A DNA stretch of 64,000 nt from Carettochelys insculpta (Eukaryota; Chordata; Testudines; Carettochelyidae), in contig NC_134138.1 of assembly GCF_033958435.1 (NCBI RefSeq), forward strand, positions 192,235,298-192,299,297, read 5' to 3'. Below, in pieces: positions 1 through 11,078 of this stretch. The translations under genes and the position numbers were made by a program. Each line of letters begins with the position of its first letter. The stretch's first letter is position 1. The notes under the pieces are model-generated. The model ran no database searches. It worked only from the letters and a program-made list of their open reading frames with translations, and was not told the origin of the DNA.

Positions 1-549
1 GGGAACGTCTACACGTCAAAGTAGCACACATCGAAATAGGGATGCCAGGCACAGCTGCAGACAGGGTCACAGGGCGGACTCAACAGCAAGCCGCTCCCTT
101 AAAGGGCCCCTCCCAGACACAGTTGCACTAAACAACATAAGATACACAGAGCTGAGAACTGGTTGCAGACCCTGTGCCTGCAGCATAGATCCCCAGCTGC
201 CGCAGAAGCAGCCAGAAGCCCTGGGCTAAGGGCTGCTGCCCACGGTGACCATAGAGCCCCGCAGGGGCTGGAGAGAGAGCATCTCTCAACCCCCCAGCTG
301 ATGGCCGCCATGGAGGACCCAGCAATTTCGACGTTGCGGGACGCGGATCGTCTACACGGTCCCTACTTCGACGTTGAACGTCGAAGTAGGGCGCTATTCC
401 TATCTCCTCATGAGGTTAGCGACTTCGACGTCTCGCCGCCTAACGTCGAAGTTAACTTCGAAATAGCGCCCGACGCATGTAGACGCGACGGGCGCTATTT
501 CGAAGTTGGTGCCGCTACTTCGAAGTAGCGTGCACGTGTAGACGCAGCT
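1..549 (+). mobile_element. Harbinger-type miniature element (MITE), left end outside the window
   Basis: The segment ends in GTAGACGCAGCT followed by TTA, which matches the inverted terminus and 3-bp target site of the other Harbinger copies here. It is nearly identical to the reverse complement of 13554-14181; base 1 aligns with base 14048 there, so about 133 bp of the left end lie outside the window. Its outer part matches the ends of the large elements at 16070-20070 and 27322-31251, while both genes are absent, so it is a non-autonomous deletion derivative. The right 200 bp consist of short palindromes built on TTCGAAGT and CGACGTT. A 121-codon frame at 163-528 is a by-product of this CpG-rich sequence and not a gene. 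Strand is given relative to the large element's transposase. The 3' target triplet TTA is at 550-552; the partner copy is off the edge. Confidence 0.85.
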
Positions 550-552
550 TTA

Positions 553-1477
553 GAGAGATAAAGGAATCAGCTGTTCGACCCTGGGTGAGGGGTCCTGACC
601 TGAACGGTAATGCTGTTGGAAGCAGGTGGTGAGAAACTTTGCTTTAAATCTATTCTAGTTTGTTACGTTAAGCATTAGAAAGCATTTTATCTTTATTTTA
701 CTTGCAATCATTTCTGGCTCTTCTGCTTCATCCCTGTTCTCACAATCTAGGTCTTTGTAGTTAACAAGCTTCTTTTATGGTTTTAGCTGATCCAGTGTGT
801 AAGTTAAAGTGCTTGGGTAACTTGGTTTAGGATGATAGACTGGTGAATTTTATTCCCTCTCAGAAATACCTGACAATATAATTGGACTATCCAGGTGGCC
901 TGGACAGTACTAGACATACGTTTCAGGGGATAAGGGTGGGGGAATGAGACCTCAAGAGTGGTAGGGTAACTTTGTAGTATAATCAAAGCTGGTGAGAGCC
1001 AGAGTGAAACTGGAATGTGAATGGCAGGCTGCAGATACACATAAATTCAGAAGCTGCTTGCATGCTGGAAGGGTGTGAACAACCCAGGTGGGAGTTACCA
1101 CCAGTAAGGTATAGTAAGGCACCCAAGGTTACAGGGCAGAATTGAAACAGCTCCTCAGGGGTTTGGATAGCCTGGTATGTCACAGAAGGCAGCTCCAATT
1201 TCATGTCACCAGTGCATCAGTCAATCTGCAGCACTAGTGGTTAAAACAAAGAAAAACCCAGAGAACTCCAAGAGCTAGCTTTCCCCCCATGCCACCTCTG
1301 ATTGGCATCCGAAGAGACATCAACAGGAGGAGATGCTAATAGACTAAAGAAATGGGGAGTAATAGGTTCAGGAAACTGCAAAAAATACTCCAGACAGAGC
1401 TGAAACCAGGCAGCCACGGAGGAAGCTTAAATTAAAAATCAGAAAATTCAGAAATGGTTGGTTTGGATGAAGCATGA
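553..1477. other. Unassigned intergenic DNA
   Basis: No coding motif, RNA gene or recognisable repeat is seen. The open frames on the minus strand near 804-1204 have no known motif and ordinary AT-rich composition. Confidence 0.5.
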
Positions 1478-1479
1478 TC

Positions 1480-1590
1480 TTGTATTAAGACTGGGAATCA
1501 GGAGACTCCATGTTTAATCCTGGACAGGTCACTCTGTGTGCCTCAGGTTTCCCATCTAAGCAGAGCATAATATTTCCTTTATCTTTCCTA
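1480..1590 (+). repeat. MIR/CORE-type SINE remnant
   Basis: The run from AATCAGGAGACTCCATG through CAGGTCACTCTGTGTGCC to CCTCAGGTTTCCCATCT follows the order of the conserved core of MIR-like amniote SINEs (trailing tRNA-related part, then the GTGTGCCTCAGTTTCCCATCT core). It is short and diverged, so this is an ancient insertion. Confidence 0.55.
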
Positions 1591-1600
1591 CTTAAACTAC

Positions 1601-1940
1601 ATAAGATTGGCCATACTGGGTCTGAGCAATGGTCCTTCTAGCCCAGTATCCTATTGCTGATAGCAGCCAATGCAAGATGCTTCAGAGGGAATGAACACAA
1701 TAGGGCAATTCCAAGTGGTCTATCCCCTGTCATCCAGTCCATGCTTCTGTCAGTTGTAAGTTTAAGGACACTTGGAGCATAGGTTGTGACCCTGATTCTA
1801 TTGCCTAACTCATTGATAGACCTATCCTCCATGAATTTAGCTAATTTTATTGAGCTTAGTAAACTTTTGATCTTCACAACGTCCCATGACAATGAGTCCC
1901 ACAGGTTCATTATGTGTTGTACAAAACCATTCTTTGTCAA
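1601..1940 (-). mobile_element. CR1 LINE 3'-end fragment, antisense
   Basis: ATAAGATTGGCCATACTGGG followed by GAGCAATGGTCC and AGCCCAGTATCCTATTGCTG is the reverse complement of the CR1 3' end. It continues into the part encoding the ORF2 tail (CTATCCTCCATGAATTTAGC, then CACAGGTTCATTATGTG). The 3' end of the LINE lies at the left edge. It is strongly diverged and 5'-truncated. Confidence 0.75.
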
Positions 1941-2099
1941 AGTTGCCAGCCCTTATCATGTGTGCATACAATGCCTAGATAACATGATGGGCCCATGGTC
2001 ATGAAATGAATCCAGGCGAGAGTCAGCAACGGAACCTACACCTACTAACTGCGTCCTATGTTGAATCTGCCAGGCCAAATTCTCTCTTATGGAAATCAC

Positions 2100-2456
2100 T
2101 TAACCTTAGATTAAAATAAAGTATTTCTTCACATGCAACCTATGGTACTCTTTGCCAAAGGATATTGTAAAGGCCAAAATAAAACAGAATTCAAAAAATA
2201 ACTAGATAAACTCATGGAGGATAGGTCCCTCAATGGCCATTAGCTCATGTGGGCAGGGACCTAACACCATGTTCTGCATGTCCCTCACCTCTGCTTTCCA
2301 GCACCTGGGAATGGGTGACAGGGATGAATCACTCTATGATTGTCTGTTCTGTTCATTCCCTCTGGGGCATCTGGCATTGGCCACTGCTGGAAGACAGAAT
2401 ACTAGGCTAGATGGACCTTTGGTCTGACCAATATGGACATTCTGATGATCTTCTAT
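2100..2456 (+). mobile_element. CR1 LINE 3'-end fragment, sense
   Basis: The order AAGTATTTCTTCACATGCAA, AACTCATGGAGGATAGGTCC, GGGGCATCTGGCATTGGCCA, GCTAGATGGACCTTTGGTCT is the last 350 bp of a CR1 LINE in sense orientation. It ends with decayed versions of the 3' octamer near 2440-2456. With the antisense copy at 1601-1940 it forms an inverted pair with 3' ends pointing outward, separated by about 160 bp. Confidence 0.75.
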
Positions 2457-2547
2457 AGACTCCAGATGTATCCTCCCCTCACCCCTTTTAACCAATTAAA
2501 CCTCCCTCCCATCCCAGAATGGGGATAGAACCCAGGAGTCCTGACAG

Positions 2548-2584
2548 GGTCGGTCGGTCGGTCAGTCAGTCAGTCAGTCTCTCT

Positions 2585-2616
<32 letters not shown>

Positions 2617-2622
2617 CTGTGC
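2548..2622. repeat. Compound simple repeat (GGTC/AGTC)n-(CT)n
   Basis: A run of CGGT/CAGT tetramers passes directly into a CT/CCCT tract. The tetramer array directly follows GGATAGAACCCAGGAGTCC, a phrase common at the ends of dispersed sauropsid repeats, so it may have grown from the tail of an older element at 2461-2547. Confidence 0.9.
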
Positions 2623-2732
2623 GTAGTAACAAAGTATATAGGTTTAAAATTTTAAGTCTAACATTGTCTCATGTTATTTGACATAAGATGTCAGAACAAT
2701 GAATCATATGTAGTACCCAGAGGGGTACTACA

Positions 2733-3945
2733 CACAGAACACTAGAACTGAATGAGACCTCGAAAGGCCATCAAGTCTAGCCCCTGCCCTCATAGCAGAA
2801 CCATCCACCATCTAGATGATCCCTGACAACTGTTTGCCTAAACTTCTTTTAAATATCTCCAATAATGAAGATGCCACAGCCTTCCTAGGCAATTTATTGC
2901 AGTGCTTAACTGCCCTGACAGTTAGGAATTTTTTTCTAATGTACAGCCTAAACCTTCAATGCTGAAACTTAAGCCCATTGCTTCGTGCCCTATCATCAGA
3001 GACCAAGGAAAATAATTTTCTCTCTCTTCCTTGTAACACCCTTTTATGTACTTGAAAGATTCTCTCTCACGTCCCTTCTCAATCATCTTTTTTCCAAACT
3101 AACCAAACCCAGTTCTTGCAATCCTCCCTGACAGGTCGTTTTTTCTAGACCTTTAATATTTTTGTTGCTCTTCTCTAGACTTCTGCAATTTCTCCATGGT
3201 GCCCAGAACTGGACAATACTCCAGTAGAGACCTAATCAGCGCAGAGTAAAGTAGAAGAATTACTTCTCATGTCTTGCTTACAACATTCCTGTCAATGCAT
3301 CCAAGAATGACATTTGCTTTTTTTTTTTGCAACAGTGTCACACTGTTGACTCATATTTAGCTTGTGGTCTACTATGACCCCTAGGTCCCTTTTGCAGTAC
3401 TCCTTCCTAGCCAGGCATTTCCTGTTTTGTATTATGTATTACATTAATTAATCTTTCCTAAGTGGAGTATTTTGCATTTGCCCTTATTGAATTTCATCAT
3501 ATTTACCTCAGATAATTTCTCCATTTTGTCCAACCCCTCTCAGCTTTATAAAGGTACCCTCTATGCCATCATCTAAATCATTAATGAAGATATTGAATTG
3601 AACTGGTCCGATCTGATCACTGTAAAACGCCACTTGTTACACCCTTCCAGCATGATCATGAATCATTGATAACCAAGGAATGGTTATCCAACCAGTTGTG
3701 CATCCATTGTACAGTAGCCCCATCTACCTTGTACTTCCTTGGTTTATTGATAAGACCACATGACAGTGTATCAAATGCTTTACTAAAGTTTAAGTATATC
3801 ATGTCTACCGCTTCCCCCTTATCCACGGGACTCATTATCCTGTCAAAGACAGCTATCAGGTTGGTTTCACATGATTTGTTCTTTACAAATCCATGCTGTT
3901 ACTTATCATCTTATTATTTTCCAGATGTTTGTATATGTGGTATTA
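2733..3945 (-). mobile_element. CR1 LINE, 5'-truncated, antisense
   Basis: Reading from the left, GAACACTAGAACTGAATGAG, CTGACAGTTAGGAATTTTTT, CTAACCAAACCCAGTTCTTG and GTGCCCAGAACTGGACAATA are the reverse complement of the CR1 ORF2 C-terminal region and 3' end. The right part (TTATCCAACCAGTTGTGCAT, then TTTACAAATCCATGCTG) is the reverse complement of the reverse transcriptase region. Alignment in memory to related CR1 copies suggests a loss around 3525-3560, just where the FADD catalytic segment should be. The minus strand has many stops, so this is a dead copy. Confidence 0.8.
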
Positions 3946-4129
3946 TTAGAGCTGACAGGGTCTAATACCTATTTAATTTTATTTCTTTTATACAGTAATT
4001 AGATACAGGGCTTCTGTCAGTTAAAACAGCTAAAGTATCTACAAAAAAAAAAGAAAATGACGTTTTCAACGGCCTAAAAAGCCCTTGGAATAGTTCTTAT
4101 AGTTGCTACCCACCCACCAAAATGTGAAA

Positions 4130-4290
4130 TGATGGTCCTGCCACTTGGCTTTGAAAGACCTGAGAGCTATACCTGGCTGTACCACTGATTTCTTCTGAGA
4201 CCTTGACCAAGTCATTTAATCTTTCTGATGCTCAGTTCACCATTGGAAAAACAGGAATATAATATTTATTTAATTCACAGCAGGGTTGTG
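4130..4290 (+). repeat. MIR-type SINE remnant
   Basis: CACTGATTTCTTCTGAGACC, then TTGACCAAGTCATTTAATCT, GCTCAGTTCACCATTGG and ACAGGAATATAATATTTATT follow the order of a MIR element (unique part, core, tail with variable A/T-rich end and GGGTTGTGG). It is diverged but collinear. Confidence 0.6.
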
Positions 4291-4589
4291 GCAGGGGGGA
4301 ATTTATTCATGTTGCTGAGGTGCATAGATAGTAAGATGATAAGGTCCATAAACAGATAGAGATATATCTGAAAGGTTTCACTTAGTGATGCCCATTTACT
4401 AGGGCCCATCAAAAACTGATGCATACAATTCCCAATCCCTGAATAAGCATAACCCCAAAAAGGTAGCCACTGATACCAATTCATATTGTAGGTCAGGAGA
4501 TTGTGAAGTCCAAAAGTGTATCTGTCTCAAGCCATCTGGATGTTTTTGGGTTATGGCAAGACAGAAAATGGAAGACTTGAGAAAGTGTT

Positions 4590-4945
4590 CAAACGCATTT
4601 CATTCAAATAACTCATCCTTTATTTCAAAATACCTTTGGCATCATCTAAATGATGCACACACTATTTGAAATAAAATCAAAATAGTGGGTGCAATTATCT
4701 GATTCTGACAAACCTGATTCTATGAGGAATAATGCCTATTTCAAAATAGGCACTGTTAAGGCCTGGAATAGCTCTATTTTGATGTAAGCCATAATGGGCT
4801 CCAATGGCACCATTTCAAAGTAGGGCTATGTGTCTGGAAATGCTATTTCAAAATAGCTGGGTGCTATTTTGAGATGCATTTTGTGTGTGGTTGTGTTATT
4901 TCGAAATAAGATATTTCAAAATGGCTCTTTCGAAATATCTGATCT
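4590..4945. mobile_element. Decayed TTCGAA-rich miniature element
   Basis: This block contains at least eight variants of ATTTCAAAATAG and ATTTCGAAATA in both orientations, for example CTATTTCAAAATAGGC at about 4737 and TATTTCGAAATAAGATATTT near 4900. The same words fill the ends of the Harbinger copies in this window and most CpGs are now TpG/CpA, so it is an older relative. Exact ends and target duplication could not be fixed. Confidence 0.5.
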
Positions 4946-4959
4946 TGAAAGAAGGTTCT

Positions 4960-5977
4960 CAGGTACCCAAAGCCTTACAAATGCCTCATCTTATTCCTTT
5001 AGACTTTTCAGAAAAATTTTATATATAAAACTTAAATGAGATTTGTTTAGCTTTGGTAAATTATAGGAGATATTTACAAAGGGGGTTTACTGGGAGAAGT
5101 TGGCTTCAATCTTAAATGTAGAGTGAATACTAACATTTTGTTATATGCATACACACAATAGTGTACATCTTTATTGTATTGCAACATGACATAGCAAGGA
5201 AGATGAGAATAGACTACAGAATGCAGAGAGCAGAACAAGAGTGATATAAATTAGGGTGACAAAATATAACTGGTAAAAACACTAAAGTAAAGAAACCATA
5301 TCATGTTAAATCTGAAGTATTCTATCATACATCATACTTCAGCATGAATATAGTGAACTTACTGGAATGAGTACATCACTCTTGTAGCATGACTAATATA
5401 ATCAGCTTGTTCATGTGACCCCGATGAGAGCTTCCTGTATGTGAGATTTAAGGTGAGAATTTAATGATTTTGTTGAACTAGAGCTAATGTCATCTGGCAC
5501 TTCAAATCTCTCATATGAAAAGTTATCAGCAAATAAAATCCTTTTGTTGAGTTCAGTTAGTGATTCAGAGAGGTAGGTTTGCAAAAATGGCATGACTAAA
5601 TCTGAAGGTAATGTTAACATTTATTTCTGTGCAATAAAGAATAAATTTAGCAGATGAAAAGTATGATCTGTAGAGCAGTAGATAAAGCCAGGCATAGCAT
5701 GGGGACACACTTTTAAAACTTGCTCTTTTACCTCCACAGTAGTTCAATGCAATCCTGATTTGGAATAATTGGCTGCTAGTTATCACTCATGCTACTTAGA
5801 CACTCCAAGTAATGGCCTCCCAGTTATCTGGTGGTACTCTGACACAGACATATATCCATGTGACACTAGGATAAAACCACCAAACTCACTTTAGCTTGTA
5901 ACCTAAGCAGTGCTTAAACTTCTAGAAATAGCAAATTGAGTTCTTACCTCTTAAATGACTATTTTTATTCAGTATCA
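4960..5977. other. Unassigned intergenic DNA
   Basis: AT-rich sequence without recognised motif, repeat or RNA gene. Small frames on the minus strand (5411-5786) look random. Confidence 0.5.
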
Positions 5978-8900
5978 GATGGGTAGCTGAATTAGTCTGT
6001 ATCTTCCTGTGCCACAGGACTTCTTGCTGTTTTTGAAGATACAGACTAACTCAGCTACACCTCTGAAACTTGTCACCGTGCAAGGTACTGCACTTAGCCA
6101 TACTGAGCAGAAATCCATCAACCTCATGAAAAAAACTTGCACAGATAGACACACATCATCTTTCTCTCCAAATGCAAACAGATTGACATCATACCAAAAG
6201 GACTGCAGGTGAAAAACCCACTGAAATCAACATACTATACATGCCACACACTCTCTAAGAAACTGAGGAACCACCTGATCAGCATCCTGTACAGCAAACA
6301 GAAAAACATCAAAAAAGAGCTCTCAAATCTGGAGACTCCCATAAAAAAACATCCTTCCACACAAACCTCCACATGACTGGACTTAACTAAAACAAAACAG
6401 GAGATTTACAATGCGCATTTCTTCTCTACAGAAGAAAAAAGACTCTAAACTATCTAAACTCCTACTTTCCACAAGGGGCCACAATAGTGGTATCCTTAAC
6501 ACACCTAACAATATTGTCAGTCTCTCCACTTACACACCTATCCCAGCAGAACAGTCTGCCCTTTCTCAGGAATTCTCTTTTTGCCCCACCATCCCCAGAA
6601 ACTTGATACAGTTCTGCAGGGATCTGGTAGCCTAGTTTCACCATCTCCAACTCAAGGAATACATCAAACATGACAATGAACAGTGCACTGACTCACAGTA
6701 CCTCCCACCTGCAATACAAGAAAAATAATTCTTCATGGATTCCCTAGTGGTCAAAATGACAGACTGGACCTATACATAGAATACTTCCGCCGACGTGCAC
6801 AGGCAGAAACCGTGGGAAAGTGGCATTGCTTACCCCATAAACTCAGCCGTGCAGAACTCAATGCCATCAATAGCCTCAAAAACAACTCTGAAGTCATCCA
6901 AGAGGCCGACAAGGAAGGTGCTGTTGTCATAATGAATAAGACAGACTACCAAAAGGAGGCTGCCAGGCAATTCTCCAATACCACATTCTACAAGCCACTG
7001 TCCCAGGATCCCACTGAGGAGTACACAAAGAAACTACAACATCAGCTCAAAAACCTCCCTATAAAACACACAGGAACAAATCTACACAGACACACCGCTA
7101 GACCCCCCAACAGGTTTATTCTGTCTACTACCCAAGATCCATAAACCTGAGAATCCCAGATGCCCCATCATCTCGGGAATTGGCGCTCTCACTACAGGAT
7201 TGACTGGATATGTGGACTCCCTACTCAGACCCTACACTACCAGCACTACCAGCTTTCTTCAAGATACCACTGACTTCCTTAGGAAACTACAATTCATTAG
7301 TGACCTTCCTGAAAACACCATCCTGGTCACCATGGATGTAGAGGCCCTTCACACCAATATCCCACATGAAGATGGACTTAAATGTTAGGAACATTATCCC
7401 TGATGATACTGAGGCACAGATGGTGGTGAAGCTGTGTGACTTTGTCCTCACCCACAACTATTGCAGATTTGATGACAATTAATACCTTCAAATCAGTGGC
7501 ACTTCTGTGGTCACCCTCATGGCCCCACAGTATGCCAACATTTTTGTGGCTGACCTGGAACAACGCTTCCTCAGCTCTCGTCCCCTAGTGCCCCTCCTCT
7601 ACTTGTGCTACATTGATGACCTCTTCATCATCCAGACCCGTGGGAAAGGGGCTCTTGAAAAGTTCCACTGTGATTTCAACAGTCCCTCCCCCAACCACAC
7701 ACACACACCTTAGCCTGGACCAGTCTACACGAGAGATCCACTTCCTGGACAATACTGTGAAAATAAGTGATGGTCATATAAATACCACCCAATACTGGAA
7801 ACCCACGGACCTCTATGCTTATCGACACTCCTCCAGCTTCCATCCAGGGCACACTACATGATCCATTGTACACAGCCAGGCACTAAGGTACAACTGCATT
7901 TGCTCCAATTCCTCAGACAGAGACAAACATCTACAAGACCTTTACCAAGCTCTCCTGAAACTACAATACCCACCTAAGGAAGCGAAGAAACAGATTGACA
8001 CAGTCAGACGTGTACCCAGAAGCCACCTACAACAAGAGAGGCCCAGCAAGGAAAACAAGAGAACACCATTGGTCGTTACATACAGCCCCCAGCTAAAGCC
8101 TCTCCAGTGTATCATCAGTGATCTGCAGCCCATCCTGGACAATGATCCTTCACGCTCACAGACCTTGGGAGGCAGACCTGTCCTTGCCTACAGACAGCCT
8201 TAGCAATCTTAAACAAATTCTCACCAGCAACTATATACCACAACTCAATAACTCTAAACATAGAACCAATCCCTTCAACAAACCTCGGTGCCAACTCTGC
8301 TCACGTATCTACACCAGGGATATCATCACAGGACCTAACATCAACCACACTATTGAGGCTCTTTCACCTGCACATCTACTAGTGTAATATATTCCATCAT
8401 GTGCCAGCAATGCCTTACTGCAATTTACATTGGAAAAACTGGACAGTCTCTATGTAAAAGAATAAATGGACATAAATCAGACATCAGGAATGGTAACATA
8501 CAAAAACCTGTAGAGCGACCTTTCAATCTCCCTGGATAGTAATAGATTTAAAAGTAGCCATCCTGCAACAAAAAAAAAACTTCAAAAATGAAGTCCAAAA
8601 AGAAACTTCAGAGCTGCAATTCATTTGCAAATTTGACACGATCAACCAAGGCTTGAACAGCAGCTGGGAGTGGCTGGCCAATTACAAAAGCAGTTTCTCT
8701 GCTCTTGATGTTCACACCTCCACATTCACTACTGATAATGGGCTACATTCTCCCTGACTGAAGTGACTTGAGTTCTCCTGTCTTGATGTTCACAGCTCCA
8801 CATTAACTCCTGATAATGGGCCACATCCTCTATGACTGAACAGACCTTGTCAACTCTGGCCCTCCCCTTCACTGAGACTCCCTCTTTAAATCCTCCTCTG

Positions 8901-9045
8901 AACCCTTCCCCCACACTCATGCACCTGATGAAGCGGGTCTTTGCCCACAAAAGCTTATGCTCCAAAATACCTGTTAGTCTATAGGTACCACAGGAATTCT
9001 TGTTGTTTTTATTCAGAACAGCCATGAGCTTGAGTTTCCCCCAAG
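5978..9045 (+). mobile_element. Penelope-like retroelement, near full length, inactive
   Basis: The left end (5988-6075) is a hairpin: TAGTCTGTATCTTC is answered by GAAGATACAGACTA, and the second arm runs into CTCAGCTACACCTCTGAAAC. The right end (about 8925-9030) carries TGATGAAGCGGGTCTTTGCC, ACAAAAGCTTATGCTCC and TGTTAGTCTATAGGTACCAC, with CCACAGGAATTCTTGTTG echoing CCACAGGACTTCTTGCTG at the left, as expected from the repeated terminal segments of Penelope-like elements. Between them lie remnants of one long frame with reverse transcriptase followed by a GIY-YIG endonuclease. No target duplication was identified. Confidence 0.8.
6812..8539 (+). pseudogene. Penelope-like reverse transcriptase and GIY-YIG endonuclease, broken
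   Basis: The original protein copied RNA into DNA and nicked target DNA with its own endonuclease. Related sequence begins upstream, at 6009-6635, but is too decayed to read as one frame. The piece at 6812-7144 gives EADKEGAVVIMNKTDY, typical of the N-terminal RT region of this family. The frame then shifts to 7200-7388 (DLPENTILVTMDVEALHTNI, with the first catalytic Asp in VTMDVEA) and to 7507-7713, where the catalytic box YIDD is at 7609-7620. HFLDNTVKI and YWKPTDLYAY follow at about 7740-7825. The 3' part at 8399-8539 encodes CQQCLTAIYIGKTGQSLCKR followed by INGHKSDIRN, the YIG and downstream helix of a GIY-YIG nuclease, and ends at TAG 8537-8539. At least five frameshifts or stops separate these blocks, so no protein can be made. 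Confidence 0.8.
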
Positions 9046-10149
9046 CCTGCATTTGTTACATGGGCTGTATGGATTCACCAGCTTGTTGCTAAGTCTTCAT
9101 CAAACTGTAAGAAACAGAACGTAAATGGGATTATTAAAGAACAAGAAAAAGAAAAACCACTTCTAGTACTTCACAACTTAGAGACAGATCTTTGAAATGA
9201 AAGACTGGATTCTCTTTCCAGGAAACAATCAGATCTGTATCTGATGTCAGCAGCAGCATCCAAATGAAAGGAGATACAAACCAAGCATGTGTTAGCACCC
9301 CAAGGCATTGTCTGGGCAGGCAACATAAAATGAACAAGACAAGATAGTAGCAAGATAAGATAAGAATTGACTGAAGATTCTTCGAAAGGCTTTAAATGAT
9401 GCAGATATTCTAACAGTTTTTAAAAGCCTTTTTAAAGAACTCCTCTCCTAAATGTTACAAGGAACACATTATATGGTTTGTTTAAAATTTTTCCTTCCTT
9501 TTAAAGCCAGTTTTCTTCTCCCGTTTCCCCCGCTCCTCCCATCATGCATTACAAAGCCAAATAGCAGCACTGAGTCTTTTTGTTTTGTTTTGTTTTGTTT
9601 TTGTGGTATTGGTAGATGTCTGAATACACAGAGTCACATTTTCAGAAGAGTGGCATCCTCTCTTTCATATAGGGGTACAGGCAGTTGAATTGCCAGCACA
9701 AATGAGTGTACCTGTCAGTGAACTGCGGGCATAAATCATACAGTGTGAGGTGAAAACTTGCACCTGCAGTTAATTTTGCAAAGTCAAAAAAAAAGGTGGA
9801 ATTTCTCAAAAAAGGGAGGCTAAGTTTTTTCAGTCCAGCTAAAAGTATACTTCAGCAGCAGAGAATGAATGAAGGATATCCAATATCTGAGCAATGTGAG
9901 GATCTACAAAGAACCCCTGGCTACATGTAAACAGGAATAACATAACATCTTCTTAAAGCAACAATGCAGTGGTGTATTCTTCTACATGACTCCACAGTTC
10001 TGACAGTCACAGTGTCCTAATACTAATATACATAGGTAGTAAGTAGGGAAAGGAGCATTTGGATTTAAAATACTGATCATTTAAAGTGCTATGGTGGGAA
10101 TAGTTTTATTTTTTAGAAAAACATAACTTCAGTAGAATTCAGTTTTATA
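9046..10149. other. Unassigned intergenic DNA with a small (TTTTG)n tract
   Basis: No gene or recognised repeat. A short TTTTG repeat occupies about 9579-9602 and an A-run lies at about 9786. Confidence 0.5.
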
Positions 10150-10490
10150 CAGTAAATTCTTTCATATCCAGCAGCCCCAGGACTGGGAAGTAGCCAGATA
10201 ATTTACAAATTATACAAATATTCTGGATAATAGAGAGATACTTAGCAATAAATATGAAAGAAAAACGAGATTAAATATTAAGAAACAGACAAAAATGTAT
10301 GCAGAGTACTTTATTTACCAACAACTGTAGTATTGTACTCTGTAAACTTATATTGTACTTGCTGTACTTATTTGTATTTACTTTCACTATACAGTACTTA
10401 AGGGAAATGTAACTAAAATTTACTTATGGTTAAAATGCTGGTTATCTGAGAGTTCTGTGTTATAGAATGCCAGATGTGAAAGAGCTACTG
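10150..10490. mobile_element. pogo/Tigger-like miniature element
   Basis: The left end CAGTAAATTCTTTCATATCC and the right end, read on the other strand as CAGTAGCTCTTTCACATCTG, are inverted repeats of each other, and both are flanked by the dinucleotide TA (10148-10149 and 10491-10492). CAGT termini with a TA target duplication and subterminal TATCCAGCA/GGATAAT words are typical of the pogo/Tigger branch of Tc1/mariner. There is no coding sequence in the 341 bp. Confidence 0.65.
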
Positions 10491-10492
10491 TA

Positions 10493-11078
10493 CTAGCTAT
10501 TGCTTATAGTGATCAGCTATTTGATTTACTTTCTCTTCACAATAGCTTTGGGTGTTCAAGTTTTTTGTCCTCATTTAGGGCCGGAAACACATGTAAGGTA
10601 TGAATCAGATTAGAAGTAATTATTTTAATGTTCTTTGACATGATAAAAACATGAAAAAAATTCACACCTCTGTGAGTGCTCTTGGTCTGCAAGAACATTA
10701 TAATTTGGGGGGCTGTCAATCAGAGCCGATTAGAACTTGACTGGTCTCTGTCAGCATAAACGCTTAACATAACTCACACTTTCTTTCTCAGTCCAAAAAC
10801 TTGCTTTTACGGTAAGCTCACAGGTTCTCCGCTCTGTATGTAGTGAGATGTACATAGATGAAACATGGATTTGCAATTAGTGATAATCTTTCAGACATAA
10901 TGACTAAAAGAAGTAGGAAGGTGCACAAATCAGCCTTATGACAAATTTTTTACTTCTTCAACTAGGAAAACACTTCAGATCTACTAGCAGCAAGCAAGAC
11001 ACTGGGATTTACTGATACATAGGATGAAAGATACCAGTGGTGCAGAACTGTGAGGACAGGGGGAAAGAACTTGTGACG
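10493..11078. other. Unassigned intergenic DNA upstream of the CR1 element
   Basis: No motif or repeat recognised. The exact 5' boundary of the LINE is uncertain and could lie somewhat left of 11079. Confidence 0.5.

Noticed and set aside
163..528. 121-codon open frame in the first MITE, also present in the other copies
   Set aside because: The frame runs through palindromic TTCGAA/CGACGT sequence, changes length with the 54-bp deletion and has no start context or known domain. Presence in all copies follows from DNA homology.
2548..2622. CRISPR-like or satellite array
   Set aside because: It is a plain tetramer and dinucleotide simple repeat with no spacer structure.
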